Notes: generated by a model not told the origin, from the letters alone. 64,000 nt of DNA from JBGAPI01 sp044221335 (GCA_044221335.1 JBGAPI010000031.1:1-64000); one strand, 5' to 3'. Numbered from the stretch's first letter, positions 7,670-17,144 are shown. Numbers and translations: made by a program.

Positions 7670-9964
7670 TCACTCGAAGCCGTCGGCGAACAATGCCGGC
7701 GGCGGCGCGGCACCGAAGCGCCCGACCCGCAAGCCACCGCCGAAGCTCGTCACCCAGACCTCGGCGCTGTCGTAGGGATTGAACACGACCCGCACCGGCT
7801 GGCGGAACGGATAAGCCGGATCCGCGACGAAGGTCGGCGCGGTCGCCCCCAGGTCGGCCGTGTGCCAGAGGCCCTCGATCTCGGTCGTCATGTAGGCGAC
7901 ACCCGGCGTCGTCGGACTGATGGCGACCGACTCGACACGGTCGCTCGCATTGATCCGCGCCCAGGTCAGTCCGCGATCGCGGCTGCGGTACACGCCTCCG
8001 AGCCCGTTGCTCGCGCCGTTGCCGCCGAAGCCGCTGAACACCGCGACGTACCAGGTGTTCTGGGTCGGGTCGTGCGGGTCGACGGTGATGTCCTTCGTCC
8101 AGTAGCGCATGCCCGCGTCGCTGCGGTCTTCCCAGGGCGCGGTCGGACTGGCGCGGTAGAAGACGCCGGAGCGCGGCAGGAAGGCGCCACTGGCGTCGCG
8201 ATGTCCCGAATAGGTGGCCACGATCGCGCCGTCGTTCAGCGCCACGACGTTGTAGGCATGGCCGACGGTGCGCGGCGGTGCCGGCAGCCGCGTCCAGGTC
8301 GAAGCCGCTCCCGCGGACAGGTTGGTCGTGGTCCAGACGCCACCGTCGACCGAATGCGAGACCGCGGCGTAGGCGCGATTCGGATCGTTCGGTGCCAGGG
8401 TGATCCACGCAGTGACGTGGCCGAAGTCGTGCACCGTCGTCCAGGTGCGCCCCTGGTCGGTCGAGCGCTTCACGCTGCCGCCGCCGCCGTCGATCCGCGC
8501 ATCGGCGAGGTAGCGGCTCTCGTACAGATCGTGCACGGTCGAGGTCGCGCCGTAGAGCACGCCGTTCGGGTCGGCGACCACGCGGTACATGCTGTTGTCG
8601 TTGTGGCCGCTGAAGTCGTATCCCCAGGTCGTGCCGCCGTCCGCGCTGCGCAGGCCGCGGAGATCGGTGAAGCCGGCGAACAGGTGGGCCGGATCGGCCC
8701 AGGCCAGCGACCACGCGCTGGTGTTCTCGAGCCCGACGCCGTGGTAGCTCATCCGGGGCGGCGTGTCGGCGCCTTCCGGATGCTGATCGGCCGGATCGAC
8801 GTAGCCCTGCCGCCAGTGCGCGCCGCCGTCCTCGCTGACGTGGACGAAGCCGTAGTCGCTGACCGCGATCCGGCGCCAGTCGTTCGGCGCCACCGCGAGC
8901 CCGATCAGCCCGCCGCCATAGCTCCAGCCGCGATCGCCGCCGGCGCCGGCCCAACCGGTGGCGACGTTGGCGTTGTGGCTGATCCCGAGCACCGAACTCC
9001 AGCTCGCGCCGCCGTTCACCGAGCGGTAGACCACCGGGAACTCGCCGAGGTTCGGGTCGAGCGCACCCGCGATCAGCACGTGGTCGGTGTCGTCGTCGGC
9101 CATCGCCGCCAGCACCGGCTGGTCACCGCTGGTGATGCCGCTGGCGGATGCCACCCAGGTCGTGGTGCCCGGATCGAGCCGGTAGGTGCCGCGGTAGGCG
9201 CCGAAGGCCTCCTCGATCAGCATGCCGGCATAGATCGCTCCGGCGTCGGCCGTCGTGGCGATCATCCGCAGGCCCGCCGCGCTGCGCGCCGCGGCGAAGC
9301 CGACGATGCGGGCGCCCGCCGGCAGCCCGCTCAAGGCCATTGCCGAGAATGCGCCACCGCCGGTCGAGCGCAGCACGCCCTGGCTGCTGCCGACATAGAC
9401 GTCGTTGCCGTCGAACAGCACGCCGCCGAGATGCACGCCGTTCGGATCGGCGGTGCTGTAGCGCGCGACGTAGTGCGCGCCGCCGTCGGTCGAGAGATAC
9501 AGCTCGTCGTAGGTCGCGACCAGCAGCCGCTGGGTGCTGCGACGGTCGACGAACAGCGCGATCGCGGCGCGATCCGCCGGCCACACCGAGGTCGCGGCGC
9601 GCTGCCAGCTGAGACCGCCGTCGGCACTGTGGGCCGGCACCGGCAGTTCGTCGGTCTGGTCGATGGCGAACAGCTGCTGCGGATCCGAGGTGAACCCTAC
9701 CCGGGTGCCGCGGTTGCCCTGGATCTGCCGATGATCGAGGTCGCTCCAGTGGCGACCGAGGTCGGTCGAGCGGAACAGTTCGCTCATGTCGCAGGCGACG
9801 AACAGGCGGTCGTCGTAGGGACTGAAGCTCGGGTCCATCAGCGCGCCGCCGGCGCCGGCGCCGCGCGAATCCCAGCGCGTCGGGAAGGACTGCGCCTCGG
9901 ATCGGACCGTGCCGAGCAGCAGCAGCGCGGCGATGGCGAGCCGACGGCAGGACGAAGGACTCAT
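7670..9964 (-). CDS. Secreted Asp-box (BNR) repeat protein, sialidase/xyloglucanase-like fold
   Basis: 764 residues starting at ATG 9964, with GAGGAGAG 6-13 bases upstream. After a signal peptide (cut near SEAQS) the protein is a series of beta-propeller repeats carrying Asp-box motifs: STDLGRHW, SADGGLSW, STDGGAHY, SVNGGASW, SEDGGAHW, SADGGTTW and STDQGRTW. Such folds occur in sialidases, oligoxyloglucan hydrolases and VPS10-like proteins. I cannot point to catalytic residues, so the substrate is unknown. The last residues are PPALFADGFE, an F-x-D-G-F-E tail shared with the gene upstream and with a third protein. It is the second gene of an operon, 10 bp behind the heparinase-like gene. Confidence 0.85.
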   Translation of the reverse strand: MSPSSCRRLAIAALLLLGTVRSEAQSFPTRWDSRGAGAGGALMDPSFSPYDDRLFVACDMSELFRSTDLGRHWSDLDHRQIQGNRGTRVGFTSDPQQLFAIDQTDELPVPAHSADGGLSWQRAATSVWPADRAAIALFVDRRSTQRLLVATYDELYLSTDGGAHYVARYSTADPNGVHLGGVLFDGNDVYVGSSQGVLRSTGGGAFSAMALSGLPAGARIVGFAAARSAAGLRMIATTADAGAIYAGMLIEEAFGAYRGTYRLDPGTTTWVASASGITSGDQPVLAAMADDDTDHVLIAGALDPNLGEFPVVYRSVNGGASWSSVLGISHNANVATGWAGAGGDRGWSYGGGLIGLAVAPNDWRRIAVSDYGFVHVSEDGGAHWRQGYVDPADQHPEGADTPPRMSYHGVGLENTSAWSLAWADPAHLFAGFTDLRGLRSADGGTTWGYDFSGHNDNSMYRVVADPNGVLYGATSTVHDLYESRYLADARIDGGGGSVKRSTDQGRTWTTVHDFGHVTAWITLAPNDPNRAYAAVSHSVDGGVWTTTNLSAGAASTWTRLPAPPRTVGHAYNVVALNDGAIVATYSGHRDASGAFLPRSGVFYRASPTAPWEDRSDAGMRYWTKDITVDPHDPTQNTWYVAVFSGFGGNGASNGLGGVYRSRDRGLTWARINASDRVESVAISPTTPGVAYMTTEIEGLWHTADLGATAPTFVADPAYPFRQPVRVVFNPYDSAEVWVTSFGGGLRVGRFGAAPPPALFADGFE

Positions 9965-9974
9965 CGCGCTCTCC

Positions 9975-12900
9975 TCACTCGAAGCCATCGGAGAACATCG
10001 TGTCGGACGGGCCGACGGCGGCCTCGCCGATTCCGGTCACCCGGAGCGTCGGCAGCGCGATCGTGCTGTCGCTGCTCACGCTCACGACCGCCTCGCGGAA
10101 GCCGGGAGCCGCCGGAGCGAAGCGCACGTCGATGCCACAGCTCGCGCCCGCGGCGAGGCTGGTGCCCCCCGGCAGGCAGTTGCCCGACAGGCTGTAGCCG
10201 GCGTCCGCCGGGCTCACCGTGATGGCGTTCAGGCTCAGCGGAGCGCTGCCGACGTTGGTCACGATGAAGCTCTTCGTCCGCTGTCCGCCGACCACCAGCA
10301 CCGCGAAGTCGAGGCGCTCGGCATCGGTCACCGCGCGCGGCCCGGCCGGAGCGAGGACGGTCGGATCGAAATGCAGCACCCCGGCGCCGTCGGCGCGCAG
10401 GCTGCCGCCCGCGACCAGCCGGATCCGCTGAGTGGCGCCGACCACCGTGCGGGTCGCGCCGTAGGCTCCGTAGGGCGTCAGGTTGCCGACGAAGTGGTCG
10501 TTGGCGGCGAGAGCGACGGTGTACTCGAGGCATTGCGCCGGGGTGTCGAGATCGCGACGGAACGCGAACGCGCTGGCGCCGACGACCACGCCGTCGTAGC
10601 CGCCGTCGGGCAGCGCGCAGCCGGCGAAGGCGGTGCTGGCGAAGCCGGTGGCGGCATCGCGCACGCCGTTGGCGTCGGCGCCCTGCAGCACGGTGAGGAA
10701 GCGCGCGTCGGCCGGGCCGCCGGTCGCATCGATCCGGAGCCGGGTCGCGAAGTTCTCGAACGCGTTGGGGACCGGCTGCCCCGTGCTCGGATTGACGTAC
10801 TGGCGGTGCTGCAGGATCGGGTCCTCCGCGCCGAGGCTCCAGAGATTGCCGCGGGTGGTGTTGATCTCCGCGTCGGTGGTGACGATCGCCAGCGTCTTCG
10901 CCGCCGGCAGCACGCTGGACACGAACAGGCGCTGGTTGCCCGGCGCGACCGAGGTCACGTTGCTGCCGCTGACCTGCGGCAAGGCAGGCAGGGTGTCCGG
11001 CAGGTTGAGCCAGAAGCGCTTGAAGCGGTTGGCGGTCGCCGTGCGGGCGCGGTCGTAGATCACCAGGTGGTCGGGCTTGCGCCACAGCACGCTGCGGCTG
11101 ACGTGCTGCACGTCCAGCGCGCGCTGCGCCGCCGGCGTCTGATCGAAGGGATCGTAGTTGGCGTTGTACAGCCGGGTCGCGTCGCCGCCGGCATAGGCGT
11201 AGGCGGGGTCGTCGCTGATCGCCGGCGTCGGCGGATCGCCGGAAGCGCGGCCCTGCGGCATCTGCGCCCCGCGACGCAGCAGTCGCGCGATGAAGCTCTC
11301 GGGGTCTTCGCCGCTCCACTGCGTGTTCTGCACCGACAGCGAGTTCTCGTAGTCGGTCGCGCCACCCTCGAGGCCGTAGCCGAGCGCGCTCTTGGTGAGC
11401 CACTGGCCACGCCGGTAGAACTCGATCATCAACCCGTCGCCATGCTGGTGGTCGACGCTGTTCCAGCCGAGCTTGAAGTCGAACCAGCGTGCGTCGGGGC
11501 CCCAGTCGGTCCGCGCCAGGAAGCGGCCGAGGCCCGCGGAGAAGTGGTGCGTCGGATAGTCCGGACGCGGATCGGCGGCTCCCGCGCCGCTGGCCGGCGA
11601 GGCCGGGTCGAAGACGAGGAAGTACAGGATGCTCTCGACGATGTCCTCGTCGTTGCGGGTGCGCCCGGCGAGGCCGGAACTGCCGCCGGGCGGCATGTGT
11701 CGCTGGATCCAGCGGACCGCATCGGCCGTGCGGGTGTCGCCGACCGCCATCGCGTGGCGGGCCAGCGGCCCCAGGATGTTCATCGAGTCGTCCTGGTAGT
11801 AGAACTCGCCGTCGCCGTACCAGGCCGGCCAGTACACCGAGCCACGGTTGGGATTGGCGAAGGGCACCGGACTCAGCGAATTGAGGTAGCCCGGCAGCAG
11901 ATCACGGTAGAACGGGGTAGTCGACAACGCCGCGATCCGGGTGCCGTGCTGCGCCTGGGCGCCGAGATCGGCGTAGCCGGCGGATTCGAGCGCGATCATG
12001 AACTGCGCCGGGATGCCGATCGAGGTCGGCGCGTATTCCATGCCCTCGGGCGGCATGCCACCGCGGGAGTCGTTGTTGAGCAGGTAGTCCTGCATGAACA
12101 GCCAGCCATCGAGCGCCGGCGTGAGGAAGCTGCCGAGCTTGCCGTTGGCGTCGTTGAACGGATACGCCGTGAGGTCGCCGTTGCCGTTACGCTTCAGGTA
12201 GGTCGCGGGGGCCAGCGGGTCGACCACGTCGTCGGCGGGGTCGAGCGCGATCGCCATCAGCCCGAGCTGGCGCATGTGCCCGGCGAAATAGTTGTTGCCG
12301 CCGTAGCGGACCCGACGGCGACTCGGATCGACCGACAGCCGGAGCAGCGGATCGCCGACCGTGCCGACCGGCAGCGAGAATTCCGGCGGATTGTTGTAGG
12401 GATTCGGATAGGCCTCCATGTTGAGGTAGGCCCACCACAGGAACACCCGGCGGATCTTCGCCTTGTCGGCGGCCGACAGGGTCGGCTGGCCGCCCGGCAG
12501 CGTCGTCGCGTACAGCCAGTCCACCGCGAGCGGGAACGCGATTCCCTGCCAGCGCGATCGGTCGGAGACCGGGAAGGAATCGCTGCAGTAGGCGCCATTG
12601 GTGGTCGGCGGCGTCGCGCGCATGCAGGCGTCGACGCGGTCGAGCACGAACATCAGCAGCGTGCGACCGCGCTGCGCCCAGCTGGCGCGCGCCGCCGGGT
12701 CCGGGTCGACGTTGGCGAGCAGCGCGAACAGGGCGGCATCGGCTTCGAGATTGACCGGGCTGTAGGTCGAGCCGCCGTTGTCCTGGCCGGTCAGGGTGCC
12801 GGCATCCATCGCCGTCGCCGCGTTGACGGCGAGCTGGCGAATCCCGTTCTGCCAGATCGGGTTGCCGGCGACCGCCCACTGCCGAAGCCTGGGAACCTCG

Positions 12901-13007
12901 GCGGGTGTGATCCACAACCGCGGGTGGCTGGTCGAGGGTGCGGCGGCGGCGCCGAGGGCGCCGAGCCCGAGCAGAGCCGCGACGGCGGCCTTGAAGAAGT
13001 GGTTCAT
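9975..13007 (-). CDS. Secreted heparinase II/III-like protein with C-terminal choice-of-anchor D domain
   Basis: 1010 residues. The start is ATG 13007 behind AGGGGA; the frame is open further upstream but without signal features. A signal peptide (MNHFFKAAVAALLGLGALGAA) is followed by HPRLWITPAEVPRLRQWA, typical of polysaccharide-lyase N-terminal alpha-toroid regions. VDHQHGDGLMIEFYRRGQWL, with the conserved His-Gly-Asp, suggests a heparinase II/III-like beta-sandwich. Near the C-terminus, an Ig-like module (NVGSAPLSLNAITVSPADAG, then SCGIDVRFAP) matches the choice-of-anchor D type. The protein ends SDTMFSDGFE. Probable role: extracellular polysaccharide degradation, with the Asp-box protein as operon partner. 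The substrate is not deducible. Confidence 0.8.
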   Translation of the reverse strand: MNHFFKAAVAALLGLGALGAAAAPSTSHPRLWITPAEVPRLRQWAVAGNPIWQNGIRQLAVNAATAMDAGTLTGQDNGGSTYSPVNLEADAALFALLANVDPDPAARASWAQRGRTLLMFVLDRVDACMRATPPTTNGAYCSDSFPVSDRSRWQGIAFPLAVDWLYATTLPGGQPTLSAADKAKIRRVFLWWAYLNMEAYPNPYNNPPEFSLPVGTVGDPLLRLSVDPSRRRVRYGGNNYFAGHMRQLGLMAIALDPADDVVDPLAPATYLKRNGNGDLTAYPFNDANGKLGSFLTPALDGWLFMQDYLLNNDSRGGMPPEGMEYAPTSIGIPAQFMIALESAGYADLGAQAQHGTRIAALSTTPFYRDLLPGYLNSLSPVPFANPNRGSVYWPAWYGDGEFYYQDDSMNILGPLARHAMAVGDTRTADAVRWIQRHMPPGGSSGLAGRTRNDEDIVESILYFLVFDPASPASGAGAADPRPDYPTHHFSAGLGRFLARTDWGPDARWFDFKLGWNSVDHQHGDGLMIEFYRRGQWLTKSALGYGLEGGATDYENSLSVQNTQWSGEDPESFIARLLRRGAQMPQGRASGDPPTPAISDDPAYAYAGGDATRLYNANYDPFDQTPAAQRALDVQHVSRSVLWRKPDHLVIYDRARTATANRFKRFWLNLPDTLPALPQVSGSNVTSVAPGNQRLFVSSVLPAAKTLAIVTTDAEINTTRGNLWSLGAEDPILQHRQYVNPSTGQPVPNAFENFATRLRIDATGGPADARFLTVLQGADANGVRDAATGFASTAFAGCALPDGGYDGVVVGASAFAFRRDLDTPAQCLEYTVALAANDHFVGNLTPYGAYGATRTVVGATQRIRLVAGGSLRADGAGVLHFDPTVLAPAGPRAVTDAERLDFAVLVVGGQRTKSFIVTNVGSAPLSLNAITVSPADAGYSLSGNCLPGGTSLAAGASCGIDVRFAPAAPGFREAVVSVSSDSTIALPTLRVTGIGEAAVGPSDTMFSDGFE

Positions 13008-13075
13008 GGAATCCCCTGTCACGACGGTTCGGTGATCTGCGATACGCATCGTGGAAGTCGGGTCCGCCAGCTCCC

Positions 13076-13091
13076 TGTGACGGCCGTCACA
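13076..13091. promoter_or_regulatory. Perfect CRP/Clp-type palindrome
   Basis: TGTGACGGCCGTCACA is a perfect 16-bp palindrome of the form TGTGA-N6-TCACA, the consensus of CRP and of the xanthomonad homologue Clp. Its centre is about 76 bp upstream of the heparinase-like start and 125 bp upstream of the LysR-like start, within their divergent intergenic region. Confidence 0.7.
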
Positions 13092-13208
13092 CTCGCTCCG
13101 CGACATTTCGTCGGTGCCGCGGTCCGGAATGGAAACGGCAGGACACGCCGTGGCGGAATCCGTCCTCGCCGTGCGTATCGGTCTGAATCCGATCCAAGCC
13201 GGCCCGCC

Positions 13209-13664
13209 ATGAGACTGCCCCGCCATCTCGCCAGCCCGCACCTGGCCTCGTTCCTCGCCGTCGCCGACAACGGCAGCATCGCCCGCGCCGCCGCCTGCCT
13301 GCACCTGACCCCTTCGGCGCTGTCGAAGCGCGTTCTGGCGCTGGAGCGCGAACTGGGCCAGCGGCTGTTCGAGCGCGGCAGCCAGCCGCTCCGGCTGACC
13401 CCCGCCGGTCTGCGCCTGCGTCGTCACGCCGATCAGGTGCAGCGGCTGCAGCGCCAGCTGCTGGCGGAGCTCGACGGTGAAGACGCCAACGTCGAATCCG
13501 ACGACGCGCCGATCGCGGCCGCGCCGGTGCTGGAATTGCTCGATCGGGTCTACGCGCTGCTCGGCCGGGCCCCCGCCCCGACGGCCGCCGCCGGAGCCGG
13601 CTGCTGTACCGAAGCGGCCGTGGCATGCGCACCGTACCGGCCGTCGGAACGGCCGCACGGGTAG
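13209..13664 (+). CDS. LysR-like HTH-only regulator
   Basis: 151 residues. Residues 1-70 are a LysR-type winged helix: LASFLAVADNGSIARAAACL, then HLTPSALSKRVLALERELGQ, LFERGSQPLRLTPAGLRL. The usual 200-residue ligand-binding domain is absent. After the linker helix only a Pro/Ala-rich tail remains, ending SERPHG. ATG 13209 begins the typical LysR N-terminus. No frameshifted effector domain was found downstream, because the next gene is on the other strand. It may be a naturally short DNA-binding protein or an old truncation. It is transcribed away from the lyase operon and could regulate it. Confidence 0.75.
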   Translation: MRLPRHLASPHLASFLAVADNGSIARAAACLHLTPSALSKRVLALERELGQRLFERGSQPLRLTPAGLRLRRHADQVQRLQRQLLAELDGEDANVESDDAPIAAAPVLELLDRVYALLGRAPAPTAAAGAGCCTEAAVACAPYRPSERPHG

Positions 13665-13802
13665 CGCGGCGCACGCAACAGCGCTCCGCCAGCACCAGGG
13701 CGGGGCCGCAGGCGAGGCACCGGGGAGGTCGGAAGCGCCGGGCCGCCGCACGGCGCTCGGCGGGACGGGACGGGACAGGATGGAACACGGAGAACCCGGC
13801 CG

Positions 13803-16436
13803 TCAGGATCCCGACAGCTCCAGCGCCAGCTTCCGCAGGGGGGACGCGTCGACCTGGGTCTCGACGATCAGCGCGATGCTGCGGGTGAGCGCCGCCGACG
13901 CGTAGGGCATTCCCCCGCGGCGCCGGGCCTCGGCCTCGAGCGCGATCATCTCGGCCGTCAGCGGATGCGATTCGCCGATCTGCTCGACCAGCCGCCCGAC
14001 GATCTCGCGGCGCAGTCGCACGGCGACGGCAGCATCGCCGTCGGCCTCGGCGAGCGCGGCGCGCGCGTTGTCGAGGTCGGAGCGCAACCGCGCGTAGGGG
14101 TAGCGCATGCCGTGGGGCTGCAGCGCCTCCGCCCGCGCAAGTACCGCGCGGGCGCCTTCGCGGTCCCCCTGCAGCAGGCGCACATTGGCGAGACTCGCCC
14201 GCAGCAGACCGGTGAAGTACGAGTCCTCGCCGTAGTGCGCGCGGTACCACTCCTCGGCCACCGCCAGCTCGCGCTCGGTCGCCGCGTCGGCGATGCCGGC
14301 GCGCGCGTCGACACGCGCGAGAAAGGTCTTGATCCCCGGCGCCAGGCGTTCGCGCGGCAGCTCGGCGATGCGGGCGACCACGCGGTCGCGCAGCGTCCGC
14401 GCGGCCTCGCGATCACCGATGTCCTGATAGAAGTCGACCACGTAGAGCGTGTCGTTGAGCCAGTGGGTGCCGTGGCGCGGATCGAATTCCTCGAGCAGCA
14501 CCAGCGCGCGCTCGAGATGCAGCTTCGCGTCGGCGACCGTGCCCTTCATCCGCACCAGCTCGCCGAGGTCGAAGTGGGCGGCGTGCTCGCGGTAGGCGCG
14601 GTTCGGGCCCGGCGTCGCCGCGCTGCGCTCGACCAGGCGACGCAGGTGCGCCTCGGCGGGCACGTAGTCGCCGGCCAACGACTGCACCCGCGACAGCAGC
14701 GTCGCCTCGGTCTCGACGGTCGGGTCGTCCGGGCCGTAGGCGCGCGTGAGATCGGCGAGCAGCGCCTCGCCGAAGGGCTTCGCTCGGTCGACCAGGAACT
14801 GGTCGCGCAGGATGCTGTGGGCGACCTGGCGCGCGGCGAGCAGCTCGACGCTGTCCGCACCGTAGAGGCCGCGACCGAGTGCGAGCGCCTCGTCGTTGTA
14901 GCGCTGCGCGTCGCCGAAGGCGTAGGCGAGATCCAGCGAAGCGCTGGTCTGCAGCAGCGCGCGGAAGCGGTCGTAGCGCGGCTGGCGCGTGGCATTCGCG
15001 AGCAGGCCGGTCGCCTCGCGGTTGAGCTCGGCGGCGCGTTCGACGTCGCCGTCGACCACCGCCAGTTGCGCCGCCAGTGCCAGCGACTCGGCGAGCGGCA
15101 GCGGCGCCCCGCCGACAAGGCCACGGCGCAGCGCGATCGCCTCGTCGAGCAGGGCGTGACAGTCCTGGCTGCGGCCGGCGCTGAGGCTGGCCTGGGCCAG
15201 CGAATGCAGCAGCGTGGCGCGAGTGGCGTCGTCGTAGTGCGGGTCGTGATCGAGCCGGTAACGCCCCCGGCGGATCATCTGGCTCAGCCGATCCTCGGCC
15301 GTGGCGGCCCCGCCCGGCTGTTCGGCGAACAGGTCGGCGTAGAAGCGTCCCAGCGCCTGCCGCGTGCGTTCCTCGCGCAGCGCCGCGCCCTGCTCGTCGT
15401 CGACCCGGCGACCCAGGTAGAGGGCACCGGCGGCGACCAGCGCGAGCTCCAGCAGCAGCAGACCGGCGGTCAGCCACAGATGGTCGCGCGCGAACGCCGC
15501 GAGTCGCAGGCGAAACAGGCTCGCCCGCACCCGCCAAGCGCGTCCGAGCTCGAGCGCGGGCGCGAGAGTGACGACCCGCGCGAGCTCGGCGTCGAACTCC
15601 AGCATCGACGGGTAGCGCTCCGCCGGCTCGGTCCGCGTCGCCCGGCCGATCACCGCGGCGAGGTTGCGCTCGACCGCCGGCGGCATCGCCTGCGGCAGCG
15701 AGGCCGCTGGCGTCCGCCGTCCCCGGGCGGCGCCGTCGTCGTACAGCAGCTCGTCGGCGAGCAGGGCCAGTTGATAGACGTCGGAACGGACGTCGGCCGG
15801 ATCACCGCGGATCTGCTCGGGGCTGGCGTAGGCCGGCGTCAGCATCCGATGGTCGCGGCTCGCGTCGCCGGCCGAGGCGTCGCTGGCGATGCCGAAATCC
15901 AGCACCTTGGGCGAGCCCTGTTCGTCGACCAGGATGTTCGCGGGCTTGATGTCGCAGTGGATCACCAGTCTTCGGTGCGCCTCGGCCAGCGCGCCGGCAA
16001 TCTGCCGGATCAGGGCGAGGCGCTCCGCCCAGCCCAGGCGCCGCTCCGCGGCGTAGCGGTCGATCCGCTCGCCGCGCACCAGCTCCATCGCGAACCACAG
16101 CACGCCATCGCCGGTCTCGCCGGCGTCGTGGATCTTGGCGATCAGCGGATGGGCGAGCTTCGCCAGCACGTCGCGTTCGCGGCGCGCGTAGTCGCGCAGC
16201 AGGCGACTGGCGAACGCGACCTTCAGCGCCACCGTCTGCGCGAAGCCGCCGTCGCAGCGCTCGGCCTCGTAGATCACCGAGGTGCCGCCCGCGGCCAGCA
16301 CGCCGACGATCCGGTAGTTGCCGATCACGCTGCCGGCCGGCAGCGGCTCGGGGGCGCCGCGGCCCGGGGCAGCGCGTTCGAACAGGGCGCTCTGCAGCGC
16401 GCCACCGGTGATCAGTTGCAGCGATTCAGATCCCAT
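13803..16436 (-). CDS. Serine/threonine protein kinase with TPR-like C-terminus (module 1)
   Basis: 877 residues. An N-terminal Hanks-type kinase has the glycine loop LAAGGTSVIY (48-56), Lys72 in VALKV, the catalytic loop HCDIKPANIL (160-169), DFG at 180-182 and ASPEQ in the activation segment. The Arg of HRD is Cys here, so this is a non-RD kinase; Asp162, Lys164 and Asn167 are kept. A membrane helix lies at about 315-340. The remaining 500 residues are helical repeats of TPR type, probably periplasmic. The gene is divergent from an ECF sigma gene (start 16572), an arrangement repeated with variations twice more in the window. Likely a membrane sensor kinase acting with the sigma factor; the signal is unknown. 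Confidence 0.9.
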   Translation of the reverse strand: MGSESLQLITGGALQSALFERAAPGRGAPEPLPAGSVIGNYRIVGVLAAGGTSVIYEAERCDGGFAQTVALKVAFASRLLRDYARRERDVLAKLAHPLIAKIHDAGETGDGVLWFAMELVRGERIDRYAAERRLGWAERLALIRQIAGALAEAHRRLVIHCDIKPANILVDEQGSPKVLDFGIASDASAGDASRDHRMLTPAYASPEQIRGDPADVRSDVYQLALLADELLYDDGAARGRRTPAASLPQAMPPAVERNLAAVIGRATRTEPAERYPSMLEFDAELARVVTLAPALELGRAWRVRASLFRLRLAAFARDHLWLTAGLLLLELALVAAGALYLGRRVDDEQGAALREERTRQALGRFYADLFAEQPGGAATAEDRLSQMIRRGRYRLDHDPHYDDATRATLLHSLAQASLSAGRSQDCHALLDEAIALRRGLVGGAPLPLAESLALAAQLAVVDGDVERAAELNREATGLLANATRQPRYDRFRALLQTSASLDLAYAFGDAQRYNDEALALGRGLYGADSVELLAARQVAHSILRDQFLVDRAKPFGEALLADLTRAYGPDDPTVETEATLLSRVQSLAGDYVPAEAHLRRLVERSAATPGPNRAYREHAAHFDLGELVRMKGTVADAKLHLERALVLLEEFDPRHGTHWLNDTLYVVDFYQDIGDREAARTLRDRVVARIAELPRERLAPGIKTFLARVDARAGIADAATERELAVAEEWYRAHYGEDSYFTGLLRASLANVRLLQGDREGARAVLARAEALQPHGMRYPYARLRSDLDNARAALAEADGDAAVAVRLRREIVGRLVEQIGESHPLTAEMIALEAEARRRGGMPYASAALTRSIALIVETQVDASPLRKLALELSGS

Positions 16437-16571
16437 CGAGCGGCGGCACCGGGGAGATGACGCGCAATATACGCCGACGGCGGATTGCCCCGCCGGACGG
16501 TAGCCTTCCGATCTCCGCGGGCGCGTCGGCCGCTGGCATCATCGTCGGTGGAACAGGCACGGAATCGGGCT

Positions 16572-17144
16572 GTGGGGACACGTCTTGACGAGGGAGATAC
16601 CACCGGATTCACGCGGATGCTCGCGGGCTTCCGCGAGGGTGACGGCGCCGCCGAGCGCCAGCTGATCGCTCTGGTCCATGCCGACCTGCGCCGCCTCGCG
16701 CGCCGCAGCCTCGCCGGCAGCCGTTGGATGTCGACCCTCGACACCACGTCGCTGGTCAACGAGTCCTACCTGCGACTGGTCTCTCCGGCGGCACGCCACG
16801 TGGAATCCCGCGCGCATTTCCTCAACCTGGCGGCGCGCGCGATGCGGCAGATCGTCTGCGACTACGCCCGGAAGCGCGTGCGCGCTTCCCGCGATGCCGC
16901 GGCGGCGGCGAGCGAGGCCGAGAGCGATCCGTCGCTGTTCCAGGCCTTGCAATTCACCCGCATCGACGAGGCCCTGCGCGATCTCGCCCGGATCGCGCCG
17001 CGACAGGCCCAGGTGGTCGAATGCCGCTTCTTCGCCGGGCTCACCGACGACGAGACCGCCGAGGCGCTGGCGACCTCGGTGCGCACGGTGCAGCGCGAGT
17101 GGAGCGACGCCAGGAAATGGCTGCAGGCGCAATTGCAGGCTTAG
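16572..17144 (+). CDS. ECF-family RNA polymerase sigma factor (module 1)
   Basis: About 190 residues. Region 2 includes LVHADLRRLARRSLAG and HFLNLAARAMRQIVCDYAR. Region 4 includes VVECRFFAGLTDDETAEALATSVRTVQREW. This is the ECF subgroup commonly found beside TPR-kinases. The start is uncertain: GTG 16572 gives the expected N-terminal extension before MLAGFREGDG, while ATG 16617 would trim 15 residues. It is divergent from the kinase at 13803-16436, so the pair probably forms one regulatory module. The stop TAG opens a degenerate REP. Confidence 0.88.
   Translation: MGTRLDEGDTTGFTRMLAGFREGDGAAERQLIALVHADLRRLARRSLAGSRWMSTLDTTSLVNESYLRLVSPAARHVESRAHFLNLAARAMRQIVCDYARKRVRASRDAAAAASEAESDPSLFQALQFTRIDEALRDLARIAPRQAQVVECRFFAGLTDDETAEALATSVRTVQREWSDARKWLQAQLQA

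Noticed and set aside
13008..13751. Upstream extension of the heparinase-like frame
   Set aside because: It is antisense to the LysR-like gene and would bury a clear signal peptide at ATG 13007.
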